A stretch of DNA of 64,000 nucleotides from NCBI GenBank assembly GCA_029984035.1, contig JASBYJ010000004.1, forward strand, positions 62,001 through 126,000, given 5' to 3'. Shown here in pieces: positions 25,351 through 35,500 of the stretch. This DNA comes from Conchiformibius sp. (GTDB lineage: Bacteria; Pseudomonadota; Gammaproteobacteria; Burkholderiales; Neisseriaceae). Made by a program: the position numbers and the translations under genes. The notes under the pieces are model-generated. The model ran no database searches and was not told where the DNA came from. It was given only the letters and a program-made list of their open reading frames with translations. The stretch's first letter is position 1; each line of letters starts with the position of its first letter.

Positions 25351-27006
25351 ATGCAACGTCCCAACGATTTTCCTTCATGGCAGAAACTGCAACGGCTTTA
25401 CGGGCAAACCCGCAATGTGCACTTGCGCGATTGGTTTGCCCGAGACCCCGAACGTGCCGAACGTTATGCCATGACCGTGGGCGGGATTTACGCGGATTTT
25501 TCCAAAAACCGCATCAATGACGAAATATTGGATGCTTTGGTCGAACTGGCGCAAGAATCGGGGCTGCCTGAAAAAATGCAGCAAATGTTCGGCGGCAGCA
25601 AAATCAACCAAACAGAACAACGCGCCGTTTTACACACGGCTTTGCGTAACCGCAGCAATCTACCCGTTGTGGCGGACGGAAAAGACGTGATGCCGGAAAT
25701 CAACCGCGTATTGCGGCAGATGGGTGATTTTGCAGGAGAAGTGCGCAACGGAAGTTGGCGCGGATACAGCGGTAAAGAAATCACCGACATCGTCAATATC
25801 GGCATCGGCGGCTCCGATTTGGGGCCTCTGATGATGTGTACCGCGCTGAAGCCCTACGGCCATCCGCGTTTGCGTATGCATTTTGTGTCCAATGTCGATG
25901 GCGCGCAGCTGAGCGATACTTTGGCAAAAACCAACCCCGAAACCACATTGTTCATTGTCGCCTCCAAAACCTTCACCACCCAAGAAACCCTGACCAACGC
26001 GCATACCGCACGCGCGTGGTTTCTGCAATACGCGGGCGAGCCGGACATCGCCAAACACTTCATTGCCGTGTCCACCAACCGCGAAGCGGTGGCGCAGTTC
26101 GGCATCGATACCGACAATATGTTTGAGTTTTGGGATTGGGTGGGCGGCCGCTATAGTTTGTGGTCGGCGATCGGTTTGCCGATTATGCTGTATTTGGGCG
26201 AAGAACATTTTGTCGAAATGCTTAGCGGCGCATATTTGATGGACAGGCATTTCATCGAAGCACCCTTGCGGCATAATCTGCCCGTTTTGCTTGCCCTGAT
26301 TGGCGTGTGGTACATCAATTTTTACGGCTACGGCAGTCACGTTATCGCGCCATACGACCAGCATCTGCACCATTTGCCCCGTTTTATCCAGCAATTGGAT
26401 ATGGAATCCAACGGCAAGCGCGTACAGCTTGACGGCAACCGCGTGGCAACCGCCACTTCGCCGATTGTATGGGGCGCAACCGGCATCAACGGACAACACG
26501 CTTTTTTCCAATTGCTGCATCAAGGCACGCATGTTGCCCCGATTGATTTTATTGTCGGATTGCACAAACACGGCAGTTTGCCCGAACATCACGAAATTTT
26601 ACTGTCCAACGTATTCGCACAGGCCGAAGCATTGATGCGCGGACAAACCGAAGCGGAAGCACGAGCAGCTTTGTCGGCGCAAGGGCTGCCTGAAGAACGC
26701 ATCGGGCTGTTGGCCAAACACAAAGTATTTGAAGGCAACCATCCCAGCAATATGTTGTTGCCGCGCAGTATCAACCCGCATGATATGGGCAGCCTGATTG
26801 CCCTTTACGAACATAAGGTGTTTGTGCAGGGCGTGATTTGGGGCATCAACAGTTTTGACCAATGGGGCGTGGAATTGGGCAAACAGTTGGCCAAAACCAT
26901 TCTCGCCGAGTTGAAAGGTGAACAAAAAACGCAACCGCACGATGCTTCTACATCGCGCCTAATCCGTCTTTATCGGGATGTCAATAGCGATACCCGCCGT
27001 TTGTAA
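25351..27006 (+). CDS. pgi: Glucose-6-phosphate isomerase
   Basis: The 551-residue enzyme interconverts glucose 6-phosphate and fructose 6-phosphate. Both family signatures are present (GGRYSLWSAIGLP, and GSLIALYEHKVFVQGVIWGINSFDQWGVELGK near the C-terminus), along with the SIS core VNIGIGGSDLGPLM. AAGGTGG precedes the ATG. Adjacent hexR suggests co-control with the Entner-Doudoroff genes. Confidence 0.97.
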   Translation: MQRPNDFPSWQKLQRLYGQTRNVHLRDWFARDPERAERYAMTVGGIYADFSKNRINDEILDALVELAQESGLPEKMQQMFGGSKINQTEQRAVLHTALRNRSNLPVVADGKDVMPEINRVLRQMGDFAGEVRNGSWRGYSGKEITDIVNIGIGGSDLGPLMMCTALKPYGHPRLRMHFVSNVDGAQLSDTLAKTNPETTLFIVASKTFTTQETLTNAHTARAWFLQYAGEPDIAKHFIAVSTNREAVAQFGIDTDNMFEFWDWVGGRYSLWSAIGLPIMLYLGEEHFVEMLSGAYLMDRHFIEAPLRHNLPVLLALIGVWYINFYGYGSHVIAPYDQHLHHLPRFIQQLDMESNGKRVQLDGNRVATATSPIVWGATGINGQHAFFQLLHQGTHVAPIDFIVGLHKHGSLPEHHEILLSNVFAQAEALMRGQTEAEARAALSAQGLPEERIGLLAKHKVFEGNHPSNMLLPRSINPHDMGSLIALYEHKVFVQGVIWGINSFDQWGVELGKQLAKTILAELKGEQKTQPHDASTSRLIRLYRDVNSDTRRL

Positions 27007-27023
27007 ATACCTTGGTAAACATT

Positions 27024-27055
27024 TTCAGGCAGCCTTTCTATTTGGGCTGCCTGAA
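27024..27055 (+). terminator. DUS-pair hairpin after pgi
   Basis: TTCAGGCAGCC and GGCTGCCTGAA pair around a 10-base loop 18 bases after the pgi stop; the following sequence is only weakly T-rich. Confidence 0.5.
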
Positions 27056-27685
27056 GTGTTTGGGTATAAAGTGTGATGAATCTGGAGTGATATCATTCTA
27101 ATTAATATGAATAATATTTCAGAAGTTGTCTGCTTTGCAGGCTTTGATGTCGGATTCCAGGCAGCTGGAGAATGAGACATTACTGATGTTGGGAAAACAG
27201 TCCGCTGATACGAAGTGTCCAATATGTCAGAGAGGCTGTTTTCTTCTCCGCCTTCAGGAAAATAGTCCGACAGTACGGAAGTGTCCAATATGGTTTCAAT
27301 GTATTTATAAAAAGCGGTAAAAACTTTCGCATTTTTTCGCCCGAACTCCAAAATCTTAAAAGGTTTCAAGGTTTGCCCAAAAATGCAGGGACTCTGAAAC
27401 CTATTTGTATCCGTCAATATTGGCCGGCTCTTCAAAAATCTTGCGGGGCATTTTCCCGACAACATCGAAATCTCTATCCGCGCGTTAAGAGCTGAAAGTG
27501 CAGGCAGCCATCGATAACGGCCACAGCGGTGTTTATCCTGCGGCGGGTTGTGAAGCGGGCTATGGCGTACGAGGGGTATGCGTAACGGGATGTATTCAAG
27601 CAAAAGGCCGCCGAGTCGGCGTAAATCGGCCGGTTGGTACGCTGCATGGCTTTTTGCCGGGAAGTGTGCGGATACTGAAAAAAGC

Positions 27686-27712
27686 TTGGCAATATTTTCG
27701 GCGGTATATAAT
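27686..27712 (+). promoter_or_regulatory. Promoter-like -35/-10 pair before a hairpin-rich segment
   Basis: TTGGCA (27686-27691) and a perfect TATAAT (27707-27712) with a 15-base spacer, a little short of the optimum. No coding frame with a ribosome site follows. Confidence 0.4.
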
Positions 27713-27718
27713 CAACCC

Positions 27719-27810
27719 CGACTCTTTCTTGTAAGAGTTGAGATTTTCAAAGTCTTGGCACTGGGCGTGGGCTGCGAAGCAATTCGCAGCCCATTGCTCA
27801 TTTTCGGCAA
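27719..27810 (+). ncRNA. Candidate small structured RNA
   Basis: Beginning where transcription from the 27707 TATAAT box would start, three hairpins follow: ACTCTT/AAGAGT (27721-27738), a perfect 11-bp stem TGGGCTGCGAA/TTCGCAGCCCA with GCAA loop (27768-27793), and ATTGC/GCAAT (27793-27810). No open reading frame with a start site lies here. This is a sequence-only prediction; it matches no RNA family I know. Confidence 0.3.
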
Positions 27811-27937
27811 TGAAAAACAGCCCTGTCCCGTTATGTTATCAATTGGTAGTGATGTCTGCGCTGCTTAAAAACGGTGTCGGATAGATTAAGTGTAAGCCGA
27901 TTATGTTGGGATTCAAGTCGAGTATCGATGCAAAAAC

Positions 27938-27969
27938 AAAGCCTGCCTGAAACGTTTCAGGCAGGCTTT
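27938..27969 (-). terminator. Intrinsic terminator of rpsT
   Basis: A perfect 16-bp palindrome (AAAGCCTGCCTGAAAC / GTTTCAGGCAGGCTTT), followed on the minus strand by a GTTTTTG T-run, 15 bases after the rpsT stop. Confidence 0.8.
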
Positions 27970-27983
27970 CAATTGGCTGATGT

Positions 27984-28247
27984 TTAAGCCATCGCTTTGA
28001 TTTTTGCAGACAAACGGCTTTTGTGGCGTGCCGCTTTGTTTTTGTGGAAAACGCCTTTGTCGGCGATGCGGTCGATAATTTTAACCGATTCTTGGAAAAC
28101 CGATTGTGCAGCGGCTTTGTCGCCGGCTTCCACGGCTTTGACAACTTTTTTCACGGCCGTGCGGAATGCGGTACGCAGACTGGCATTGTGGGCACGGTTT
28201 TTCAGGGACTGACGGGCACGCTTGCGGGCTTGTGCGCTGTTGGCCAT
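27984..28247 (-). CDS. rpsT: 30S ribosomal protein S20
   Basis: The 87-residue basic ribosomal protein starts MANSAQARKRARQSLKNRAHNASLRTAFRTAVKKV, the standard S20 N-terminus. It binds 16S rRNA early in 30S assembly. TAGGAG precedes the ATG. The gene is monocistronic with its own terminator and is divergent from prmA. Confidence 0.96.
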   Translation of the reverse strand: MANSAQARKRARQSLKNRAHNASLRTAFRTAVKKVVKAVEAGDKAAAQSVFQESVKIIDRIADKGVFHKNKAARHKSRLSAKIKAMA

Positions 28248-28433
28248 AGGTGTAACTCCTAAAGATTTGTATCAGATATTAAAAAACGTGCCATTTTAAA
28301 TGGCAAATCCGTGTAATGCAAGCATTTTGCCGAATCGGCGGTGTAAATCGCAGCGAGGTGCAGGCTGCCTGAAAAAAGGACGGCGTGTGTATGCGCTTTT
28401 TGCAGCGGTGGGCATCAACAGCAGGGCAGTTGG

Positions 28434-28442
28434 TGTTAAAAT
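28434..28442 (+). promoter_or_regulatory. Extended -10 promoter element for prmA
   Basis: TGTTAAAAT, 30 bases before prmA, is identical to the element before the SPOR gene. Confidence 0.4.
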
Positions 28443-28471
28443 GCGGCAGTTTTTTGTATGTTTTTAAGTAA

Positions 28472-29362
28472 ATGGCTTACCAACAAATCAGTATTCCTGT
28501 GCATGAAGCCGTAGCCGAAGCTTTGTCCGATGCTTTGATGGATTGCGGCGCACTTTCCGTTGCTATTGAAGATGCCTTTGCAGGCACGGACGGGGAAGAG
28601 CCTATTTTTGGCGAACCCGGTATGCCGGTTCAGCAAATTTGGCAGCAAAGCCGCATTATTGCTTTGTTCGGCGAAGGTGTCGATGCGGGCGCATCCGTTG
28701 CTGCGGCAGTGCGGGTGATAGATTTGCCGCTGCCTGAATACCGCTTGGATATTTTGCAGGAGCAGGATTGGGTGAGATTGACGCAGTCTCAGTTTGACCC
28801 TATCCGTATTTCGGAGCGCCTGTGGATTACGCCGACTTGGCACGAAACGCCTGATAAACAGGCAGTTAATCTCAGACTCGACCCAGGCTTGGCATTCGGT
28901 ACGGGCAGCCACCCGACTACGCGCTTGTGTTTGCAGTGGTTGGACGCTTATTTGCCGGACGGAGCGCAGGTATTGGATTACGGCTGCGGTTCCGGCATTC
29001 TGACGGTTGCGGCCTTGAAATTGGGTGCGGCTTCCGCTGCGGGAGTGGATATTGACGAGCAGGCATTGAAATCCAGCAGGGATAATGCGGCGCAAAATAA
29101 CGTTCAGGCAGCCTTTTATCTGCCCGACAGGCTGCCTGAACGGCAGTTTGACGTGGTGTTGGCAAATATTTTGGCCAATCCTTTGCGTATGCTGGGCGGA
29201 ATGTTGGCAGGCCGTACGAAAACGGGCGGACATATTGTTTTGTCGGGTATTTTGGCAGAGCAGGCGGCCGAATTGTCGGCCATTTATGCCGAATGGTTTG
29301 ATTTGGACGAACCCGTTTGCGATGAAGGCTGGGTACGCTTGAGCGGCGTAAAACGCGGGTAA
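28472..29362 (+). CDS. prmA: Ribosomal protein L11 methyltransferase
   Basis: A 296-residue SAM-dependent enzyme that trimethylates ribosomal protein L11. It has the N-terminal substrate domain, then LDPGLAFGTGSHPTTRLCLQWL, the SAM motif LDYGCGSGILTVAALKLGA and the catalytic-region sequence VLANILANPL. Length and order match PrmA. A nested DUS pair is translated as RLPERQ. The ribosome site is weak. A zinc-ribbon protein gene follows after 9 bases and is likely co-transcribed. Confidence 0.94.
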   Translation: MAYQQISIPVHEAVAEALSDALMDCGALSVAIEDAFAGTDGEEPIFGEPGMPVQQIWQQSRIIALFGEGVDAGASVAAAVRVIDLPLPEYRLDILQEQDWVRLTQSQFDPIRISERLWITPTWHETPDKQAVNLRLDPGLAFGTGSHPTTRLCLQWLDAYLPDGAQVLDYGCGSGILTVAALKLGAASAAGVDIDEQALKSSRDNAAQNNVQAAFYLPDRLPERQFDVVLANILANPLRMLGGMLAGRTKTGGHIVLSGILAEQAAELSAIYAEWFDLDEPVCDEGWVRLSGVKRG

Positions 29363-29371
29363 GGCGGAGCT

Positions 29372-30136
29372 ATGGGCAATATCATCAAAGTTTCCTGTCC
29401 CAAGTGCAGCTGCAATATTCTGCTGGATAAGCAGGAATTGGCAGCCAAACAAGGCAAAGCGCAGTGTCCGAAGTGCAAACACGCTTTTCGGCTGGTGAAA
29501 AAACGCAAGCCGCAGCCTAATGCGCCGATACAGCCGCAACGTCCTATCCGCGCCGTAGTCGGGAACCGTCATGCCGTCCCGAAAGGCGGTGCGGCAAAAG
29601 CGGATGTGCCGCCGAACCGTATGCACAAAACCGTTGAACCGGTGCGTAACGCGCCGCCGCGCGAGCGTAAAACGGTGGCGCAATGGCAGGAAAAATACGG
29701 CGTTCGGGAGCCTCTAAACTACCGTATTCCGAAAGCGGAAGAGAAGCCGTTGCGCGAGGCAGCCTTAAAAAACCGTCCGTTTGCACAAATGGATGACAAA
29801 CAGCAGTTTGCCTTTAATTTGATGGAAGCCGAACGCACGGATAAGCAGTTTCCGCAAGTGGTTGAACCTTCATCGGATTCAGGCAGCCTGTTTGCCCCTG
29901 TGGGCGGCGGCGAACAGCAAAATAAAATCACGATACGCACGGATAATCTGGTGTTCACTTTGGTGGGCGACAATCCGACTGCCAATCTGCCGCAGCAGGG
30001 GCATTATTATCACGAGCCGTCCGCGCCTTTGCCGCACATACAGCATCAAAACGAAACCAATTGGACGATTGCTACGATTGCGGCATTGGCGGTGCTGATG
30101 ATGCAGTTGTTTTATTGGATGTTGATGATATTGTAA
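29372..30136 (+). CDS. Zinc-ribbon (MJ0042-type) single-pass membrane protein
   Basis: The 254-residue protein begins with a two-CxxC zinc ribbon (VSCPKCSCNILLDKQELAAKQGKAQCPKCKHAFRLV), continues with a long basic, Pro-rich low-complexity stretch and ends in a membrane segment (about residues 230-252). Such zinc-ribbon/TM proteins are common downstream of prmA in beta-proteobacteria; function is unknown. It probably sits in the inner membrane with a cytoplasmic N-terminus. AAGGCGGAG lies just before the ATG. Confidence 0.75.
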   Translation: MGNIIKVSCPKCSCNILLDKQELAAKQGKAQCPKCKHAFRLVKKRKPQPNAPIQPQRPIRAVVGNRHAVPKGGAAKADVPPNRMHKTVEPVRNAPPRERKTVAQWQEKYGVREPLNYRIPKAEEKPLREAALKNRPFAQMDDKQQFAFNLMEAERTDKQFPQVVEPSSDSGSLFAPVGGGEQQNKITIRTDNLVFTLVGDNPTANLPQQGHYYHEPSAPLPHIQHQNETNWTIATIAALAVLMMQLFYWMLMIL

Positions 30137-30543
30137 GCAAAGCGGCGTGCCGTTCAGGCAGCCTGAATAGCAGCGCGGAGCCTGTGCTTTGGCGAAGGGT
30201 TGTCGAATCGGAAGACAATTCTGAAAATAATACGGTTTTGGTTTGAAATGCCAAAGGTTGGAACAGGGTGCCGTTTGGTAGCGGCCGATGCCCGCCGCAA
30301 TTTGCGGTGGGTATTTTTTCAGGCTGCCTGATGTGTCTTGCCGTATGAAGGCATTTCTGTTTTCTTACGAATGGAAGTTGCGTTTCATCGACTTGGTTGT
30401 ATGCGGTTTCCGTTTTCAGGCTGCCTGAAATAGGGTTTGCCGTGTATTTTGAGTAGCGTGCAAACGTTTCGGATTGTATTTTCTTTTAATTATTTCAATA
30501 TGACGGCGGTTGGATTTGAACGCCCCGTCCTATCGGGGGCTTT
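30137..30543. other. Intergenic region before argA
   Basis: Holds the terminator above and DUS copies near 30157, 30320 and 30418. No gene seen. Confidence 0.5.
30291..30319 (+). terminator. Intrinsic terminator of the prmA unit
   Basis: CCCGCCGCAA / TTGCGGTGGG stem followed by TATTTTTT. Confidence 0.75.
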
Positions 30544-31875
30544 ATGACGGATATTCATCCTTTTGTTCGTGCTTTTCGCGAGGCTGCGCCGTATATTCAT
30601 TATTTGCGCGGTAAAACCTTGGTGGTGTGCTTGGATAGTGCGCTGTCGGATGAAGCCGCGCTGCCGTTACTGGCGGCGGATTTGAATTTGTTGGCGGCAT
30701 TGGGCGTGCGTTTGGTTTTGGTGTACGGCCTACAGCGGCAGGTTGAGGATTTGTGCCGGCAAAACGGCATCGGATTGGCGTATCACCGTGAACGCCGTAT
30801 CACAACGGAAGCGGTGTTGCAGCAGGTGAAACAGGCTTCGGGCAGTGTGGCGGCGGATATTCAGGCGGCTCTTTCTTTGGGATTCGCCCATGCGCCGCAG
30901 CCGGTTAAACGCTTGCCTGTAGTGTGCGGCAATGTGTTGTGGGCGCGTCCGCTCGGCGTGTGGGACGGCGTGGACATGCAATACAGCGGACAGGTGCGCA
31001 AAACCGATGCTGTTGCGGTAAACCGTTATTTGGACGGCGGCAGTATCGTGCTGGTCGCCCCTGTCGGCATTTCTCCTATCGGGCAGCTTTACAGCCTGTC
31101 CGCTTATGAGGCGGCGCAAGAGATTGCCGTTGCGGTTAAAGCGGAGAAACTTTTGTTTCTGATAGAGGAAAACGGTATTTTCGGGCAAGACGGCAATATT
31201 TGCCATACCCTGAACGCGCAGGAAGCGGAGGAGATTTTGCGTTCAGGCTGCCTGAAAAACGATACCGAGCAGCTGCTTCAGGCAGCCGTGCAGGCGTTGG
31301 ACGGCGGCGTGTCGCGCGTACAGATTCTGTCGGGACGCAACAACGGCGACGTGTTGCGCGAACTGTTTACCCGACACGGTGCGGGTACGTCCTTATCCCG
31401 ACAAGCGATGACGCGCATCCGCACGGCGCAGGAAAGCGATATCCCCGAACTGGCGGCGCTGCTCGCGCCTTTGGAAGAGCAGGGCATTTTGCGCCGCCGC
31501 GACAAAGCGGAATTGGAACGGCACATCCGGCGTTTCTTTTTGCTGGAAAACGACCGCCAGCTCTATGGCTGTGTCGCGTTGCGCACCTTTGCGGACGCGC
31601 CGCATATCGGCGAATTGGAATGTTTGGCGGTGTCGCGGGAAGCGCGCGACAGCGGTTATGGCGAGCAATTGTTGGCGCACTTGCTTAAAGAAGCGCGCCG
31701 GGCGGGCATACAACGCCTGTTTGCTTTGACCACGCAAACCGCCGATTGGTTCGCCGAACGCGGTTTTCAGGCAGCCTCCGCCGATGAGCTGCCGTTTGAG
31801 CGGCAGGAAATATACCGTTCCAACCGCCGCCAATCCAAGGTCATGGTTTTGGATTTGTCTCTTCAGGCTGCCTGA
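30544..31875 (+). CDS. argA: N-acetylglutamate synthase
   Basis: The 443-residue enzyme acetylates glutamate at the start of arginine synthesis. The N-terminal two thirds is an amino-acid-kinase domain (LRGKTLVVCLDSALSDEAAL...LGVRLVLVYGLQRQV), the regulatory part that senses arginine. The last 150 residues form a GNAT acetyltransferase (MTRIRTAQESDIPELAALL...ELECLAVSREARDSGYGEQLLAHLLKEAR). The order is that of classical bacterial ArgA. The final codons Q-A-A-stop come from an uptake sequence; two others are translated inside (SGCLKN, QAAV). Confidence 0.94.
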   Translation: MTDIHPFVRAFREAAPYIHYLRGKTLVVCLDSALSDEAALPLLAADLNLLAALGVRLVLVYGLQRQVEDLCRQNGIGLAYHRERRITTEAVLQQVKQASGSVAADIQAALSLGFAHAPQPVKRLPVVCGNVLWARPLGVWDGVDMQYSGQVRKTDAVAVNRYLDGGSIVLVAPVGISPIGQLYSLSAYEAAQEIAVAVKAEKLLFLIEENGIFGQDGNICHTLNAQEAEEILRSGCLKNDTEQLLQAAVQALDGGVSRVQILSGRNNGDVLRELFTRHGAGTSLSRQAMTRIRTAQESDIPELAALLAPLEEQGILRRRDKAELERHIRRFFLLENDRQLYGCVALRTFADAPHIGELECLAVSREARDSGYGEQLLAHLLKEARRAGIQRLFALTTQTADWFAERGFQAASADELPFERQEIYRSNRRQSKVMVLDLSLQAA

Positions 31876-32179
31876 ACGCGGCCGGATAGCCTGTTTGGCA
31901 GAACCGATAATGTGTCGCGTCATCTGTTTCGGGGAAGGCGGCGGTATCCGAATGGTGTTTTCCGCGCATAAAAATCCAGCCGATTGAAAGCGTTGTCGTT
32001 GGCTGTGTTGTAAGATTTGATATGGCTGTAAACAGATTGTGTGAGAACGTTTTCTTTCAATGCGAGTTTGCGGCAACCTGTTGGTGAGTATGTATTTTGA
32101 TTCAATCAGATTGCAGCACCCATCTTATTTGAAAACAGAGTCTGATTGTTTTTCCTTATTGTTTTAACGGCGGACGAAG

Positions 32180-32346
32180 TTTTCAAGCTGCCTGAAAAAT
32201 ACTTCCCTGATATCCCAGAATTACACGGTGTGTAATCGTTGCGCGTTTTCAGGCTGCCTGAAAAATATTTCTCTGATATCACGCATGACGCGCCCAAACG
32301 CAACCCGCCGCTTTTCACGCTGCCTGAAAAGCAGTTGCCTGTATCG
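32180..32346. repeat. Three DUS-cored degenerate repeats with an exact 66-bp period
   Basis: Blocks starting TTTTCANGCTGCCTGAAAA begin at 32180, 32246 and 32312. The first two also share the following AATA(C/T)TT(C/T)(C/T)CTGATATC, so similarity extends about 35 bases and is not just the uptake sequence. Confidence 0.65.
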
Positions 32347-32557
32347 GATATCGCCGGTGTCTCTATGAAACCGTTCTGACGGCGAAGATTGTGATGTTTG
32401 TTTTCAGGCAGCCTGAACACGGTTTGCCGCGTTTCCCGAATGATGTTTGTGTACGGCCGTATGAATTCAAGCCGTTACGGTGTATTTTCGCAGCCTTGTT
32501 TCTCTTTTCAGGCTGCCTGAAAACGCAAGCCGCCTGAAAAATAGCACTATCTATCTG

Positions 32558-32566
32558 TGCTAAAAT
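32558..32566 (+). promoter_or_regulatory. Extended -10 promoter element for dnaE
   Basis: TGCTAAAAT, an extended -10, about 30 bases before the chosen dnaE start; it argues against use of the earlier GTG at 32557. Confidence 0.45.
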
Positions 32567-32595
32567 CCCACCGTTTCGTATTTTCCCTTTACGTC

Positions 32596-35500
32596 ATGTC
32601 TGCCCCTGCCTATATCCCCTTGCGCCTGCATTCCGAATTTTCCGTTACCGACAGTATTGTCCGCATTCCCGAATTGGTGAGACAGGCAGGAGCTTTCGGC
32701 TATCCCGCCTTGGGTTTGACCGATTTGATGAACACCTTCGGTTTGGTGAAATTCTATAAGGCTTGCCGCAGCAAGGGCATCAAACCGCTGATGGGCGCTG
32801 ATGTGCGCATCGAAAACCCCGAAGATGCCGATACGCCGTTTCGCGCTTTGCTGCTGGTACGCAACGAGGCGGGTTATGTGCGCTTGTGCGAACTGCTCAC
32901 CGATGCTTATGAAGGAGAAGGGCGTTATTTGACGCTGCCGCAGCTCAAGCAGGAGGCTCTGGCAGACGGCGATAACAGCGGGCTGATTTGTCTCTCGGGT
33001 GCGCAGGAGGGGGAAGTCGGCAGGTATTTGATGTTGGGACGCGCCGCCCAGGCACGTGAAGCGGCGCAGAAATATGCGGCGTGGTTTGAAGGCGCGTTTT
33101 ATTTGGAATTGCAAAGGCTGCCTGAACGCCCTGATTGGGAAACGGCGGTTTCAGGCAGCCTGAAGCTGGCCGAAGAGCTGGATTTGCCTGTGGTTGCAAC
33201 CCATAGCACGCAGTTTTTGTCGCAGGAAGACTTTAAAGCTCATGACGTGCGCGTATGCGTGGGCGGCGGCTGGACTTTGGGCGACAGCAAGCGTCCGCAC
33301 GATTTTTATCCCAATCAATATTTCATTACGCCCGAAACGATGGCGGAACGTTTTGCCGATTTGCCCGAAGCTCTGGCCAATACGGTGGAAATCGCCAAGC
33401 GTTGCAACCTTACCCTTACTTTGGGCAAAAACTTCCTGCCGCAATTTCCCACGCCCGAAGGCATGGGTTTGAACGATTATCTGACCGAACTGGCCAACCA
33501 CGGCTTGCAGGAACGTTTGCTGCAGCTGTATCCCGATGCGGATGAGCGTGCGCTCAGGCTGCCTGAATATCAGGCGCGGCTGGATTTCGAACTGCAAACG
33601 ATTATCCAAATGGGCTTTCCTGGCTATTTTCTGATTGTGCAGGATTTCATCAATTGGGCAAAGCAAAACGGCTGTCCGGTGGGGCCGGGGCGTGGTTCGG
33701 GCGCAGGTTCTCTGGTGGCGTATTCTTTAAAAATCACCGATTTGGATCCGTTGAGATATGCTTTGCTGTTTGAGCGTTTTCTGAACCCCGAACGCGTTTC
33801 CATGCCCGACTTCGATATTGATTTCTGCCAAGCCAACCGCGGACGCGTGATCGAATATGTGCGTGAAAAATACGGCAAAGAAGCAGTGAGCCAGATTGTT
33901 ACGTTCGGTACGATGTCGTCTAAGGCTGTCATCCGCGATGTCGGGAGAGTTCTGGATTTGCCGTTTTCACTGTGCGACCGTTTGTCGAAACTGATTCCTT
34001 TGGAAGCCAACAAACCTCTGCCTTTGGCTAAAGCGATGGTTGCCGAACCCGAAATCGGCAAAATCATCGCCGAAGAAGAGGCGGAAGAGCTGATTGAGTT
34101 GGCGGAAAAACTGGAAGATTTAACCCGTAATCTGGGCATGCATGCGGGCGGTGTGTTGATTGCGCCCGGCAAAATTTCCGATTTCTGTCCGGTTTATCAG
34201 GCGGATGAAAGTGCTTCTCCCGTGTCGATGTATGATAAGGGCGATGTGGAAGATATCGGCTTGGTGAAATTCGACTTTCTCGGTTTGCGCAATCTTACCA
34301 TTATCGAAATGGCACAAGCGTTTATCCGGCAAACGCGCGGTGAAATCATTGATGTCGGCAATATTCCTTTGGACGACCAAGATACCTATCAGATTTTCCG
34401 CGATGCCAATACTACGGCCGTATTCCAGTTTGAGTCGGCAGGTATGAAAAGAATGCTGCAAACTGCGTACACTAGTAAATTTGAAGAGTTGATTGCTTTT
34501 GTGTCGCTCTACCGCCCCGGCCCGATGGACAATATTCCCGATTTTGTGGCGCGGATGGGAGGAGCGGAATTTGAATATCTGCATCCTTTGTTGAAGCCTG
34601 TATTGGAGCCGACTTACGGCATTATGGTGTATCAGGAACAAGTGATGCAGGCAGCCCAAGTTATCGGCGGCTATTCTTTGGGCGGAGCCGATTTGCTGCG
34701 CCGCGCCATGGGTAAGAAAAAGCCCGAAGAGATGGTGAAACATCGGGAAATTTTTGCCGAAGGTGCCGCCAAACAAGGTATCGGCCGCGAAAAGGCCGAT
34801 GAAATTTTCGATTATATGGAAAAATTCGCCGGCTACGGTTTCAATAAATCCCATGCTGCCGCCTATGCGCTGGTGTCGTATCAAACCGCCTGGCTCAAAG
34901 CGCATTACCCTGCCGAATTTATGGCCGCCACCATGTCCAGCGAGTTGGACAACACCGATCAGCTCAAAGTGTTTTTCGATGATGCGCAAAGCAAAATCAA
35001 CGGCATCACTTTTTTGCCGCCCGATATCAATGAATCGTTTTACCGTTTTATTCCCAACCGCAACAAACAAATCCGCTACGCACTGGGTGCGATAAAAGGT
35101 ACGGGTGAAGCGGCGGTAGAGAGGATTGTCGAAGCACGGGAAAGCGGCGGTAAATTTACCGACCTGTTTGACTTTTGCGAACGGGTCGGCAAGCAGCATG
35201 CCAACCGCCGCACTTTGGAAGCATTGATACGCGGCGGCGCGTTTGACAGCATAGAGCCGAATCGCGCCATGCTGATGGCCAACATTGATTTGGCGATGGA
35301 AAACGCCGAGCAAAAAGCCGCAAACGCCAATCAAGGCGGCTTGTTCGATATGTTTGACGATGTTATCGAAGACATTCGGATGCTGCCTGAAAAACCGTGG
35401 AGCGAAGCCGTTAAGCTGGCGGAAGAAAAACAGGCGGTCGGTTTCTATCTCAGCGGGCATCCTTTTGCGCCTTATGAAAACGAAGTCCGCCGTTTCACTC

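Larger units (their letters stand above)
27007..27983. other. Gene-poor kilobase between pgi and rpsT
   Basis: Contains the pgi hairpin, a two-copy imperfect repeat (27200-27226 and 27265-27292, sharing AAGTGTCCAATATG), a promoter-like pair followed by a series of hairpins (27686-27810), and the rpsT terminator. Open frames exist on both strands but have no ribosome site and read like chance or relic sequence. Confidence 0.5.
31876..32595. other. Gene-poor, DUS-rich region between argA and dnaE
   Basis: Contains a three-copy 66-bp periodic repeat and several DUS copies. A minus-strand frame across 32106-32420 only reflects the repeat period. The dnaE promoter lies at its end. Confidence 0.5.

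Noticed and set aside
27025..27603. PIN-domain toxin on the minus strand (LDTSVLSDYF)
   Set aside because: The match is ten residues in the middle of a frame without ribosome site or catalytic residues, and it is part of a two-copy DNA repeat.
32106..32420. Minus-strand protein with 22-residue repeats
   Set aside because: The repeat is a translation of the 66-bp DNA period; there is no ribosome site and no such gene family known to me.
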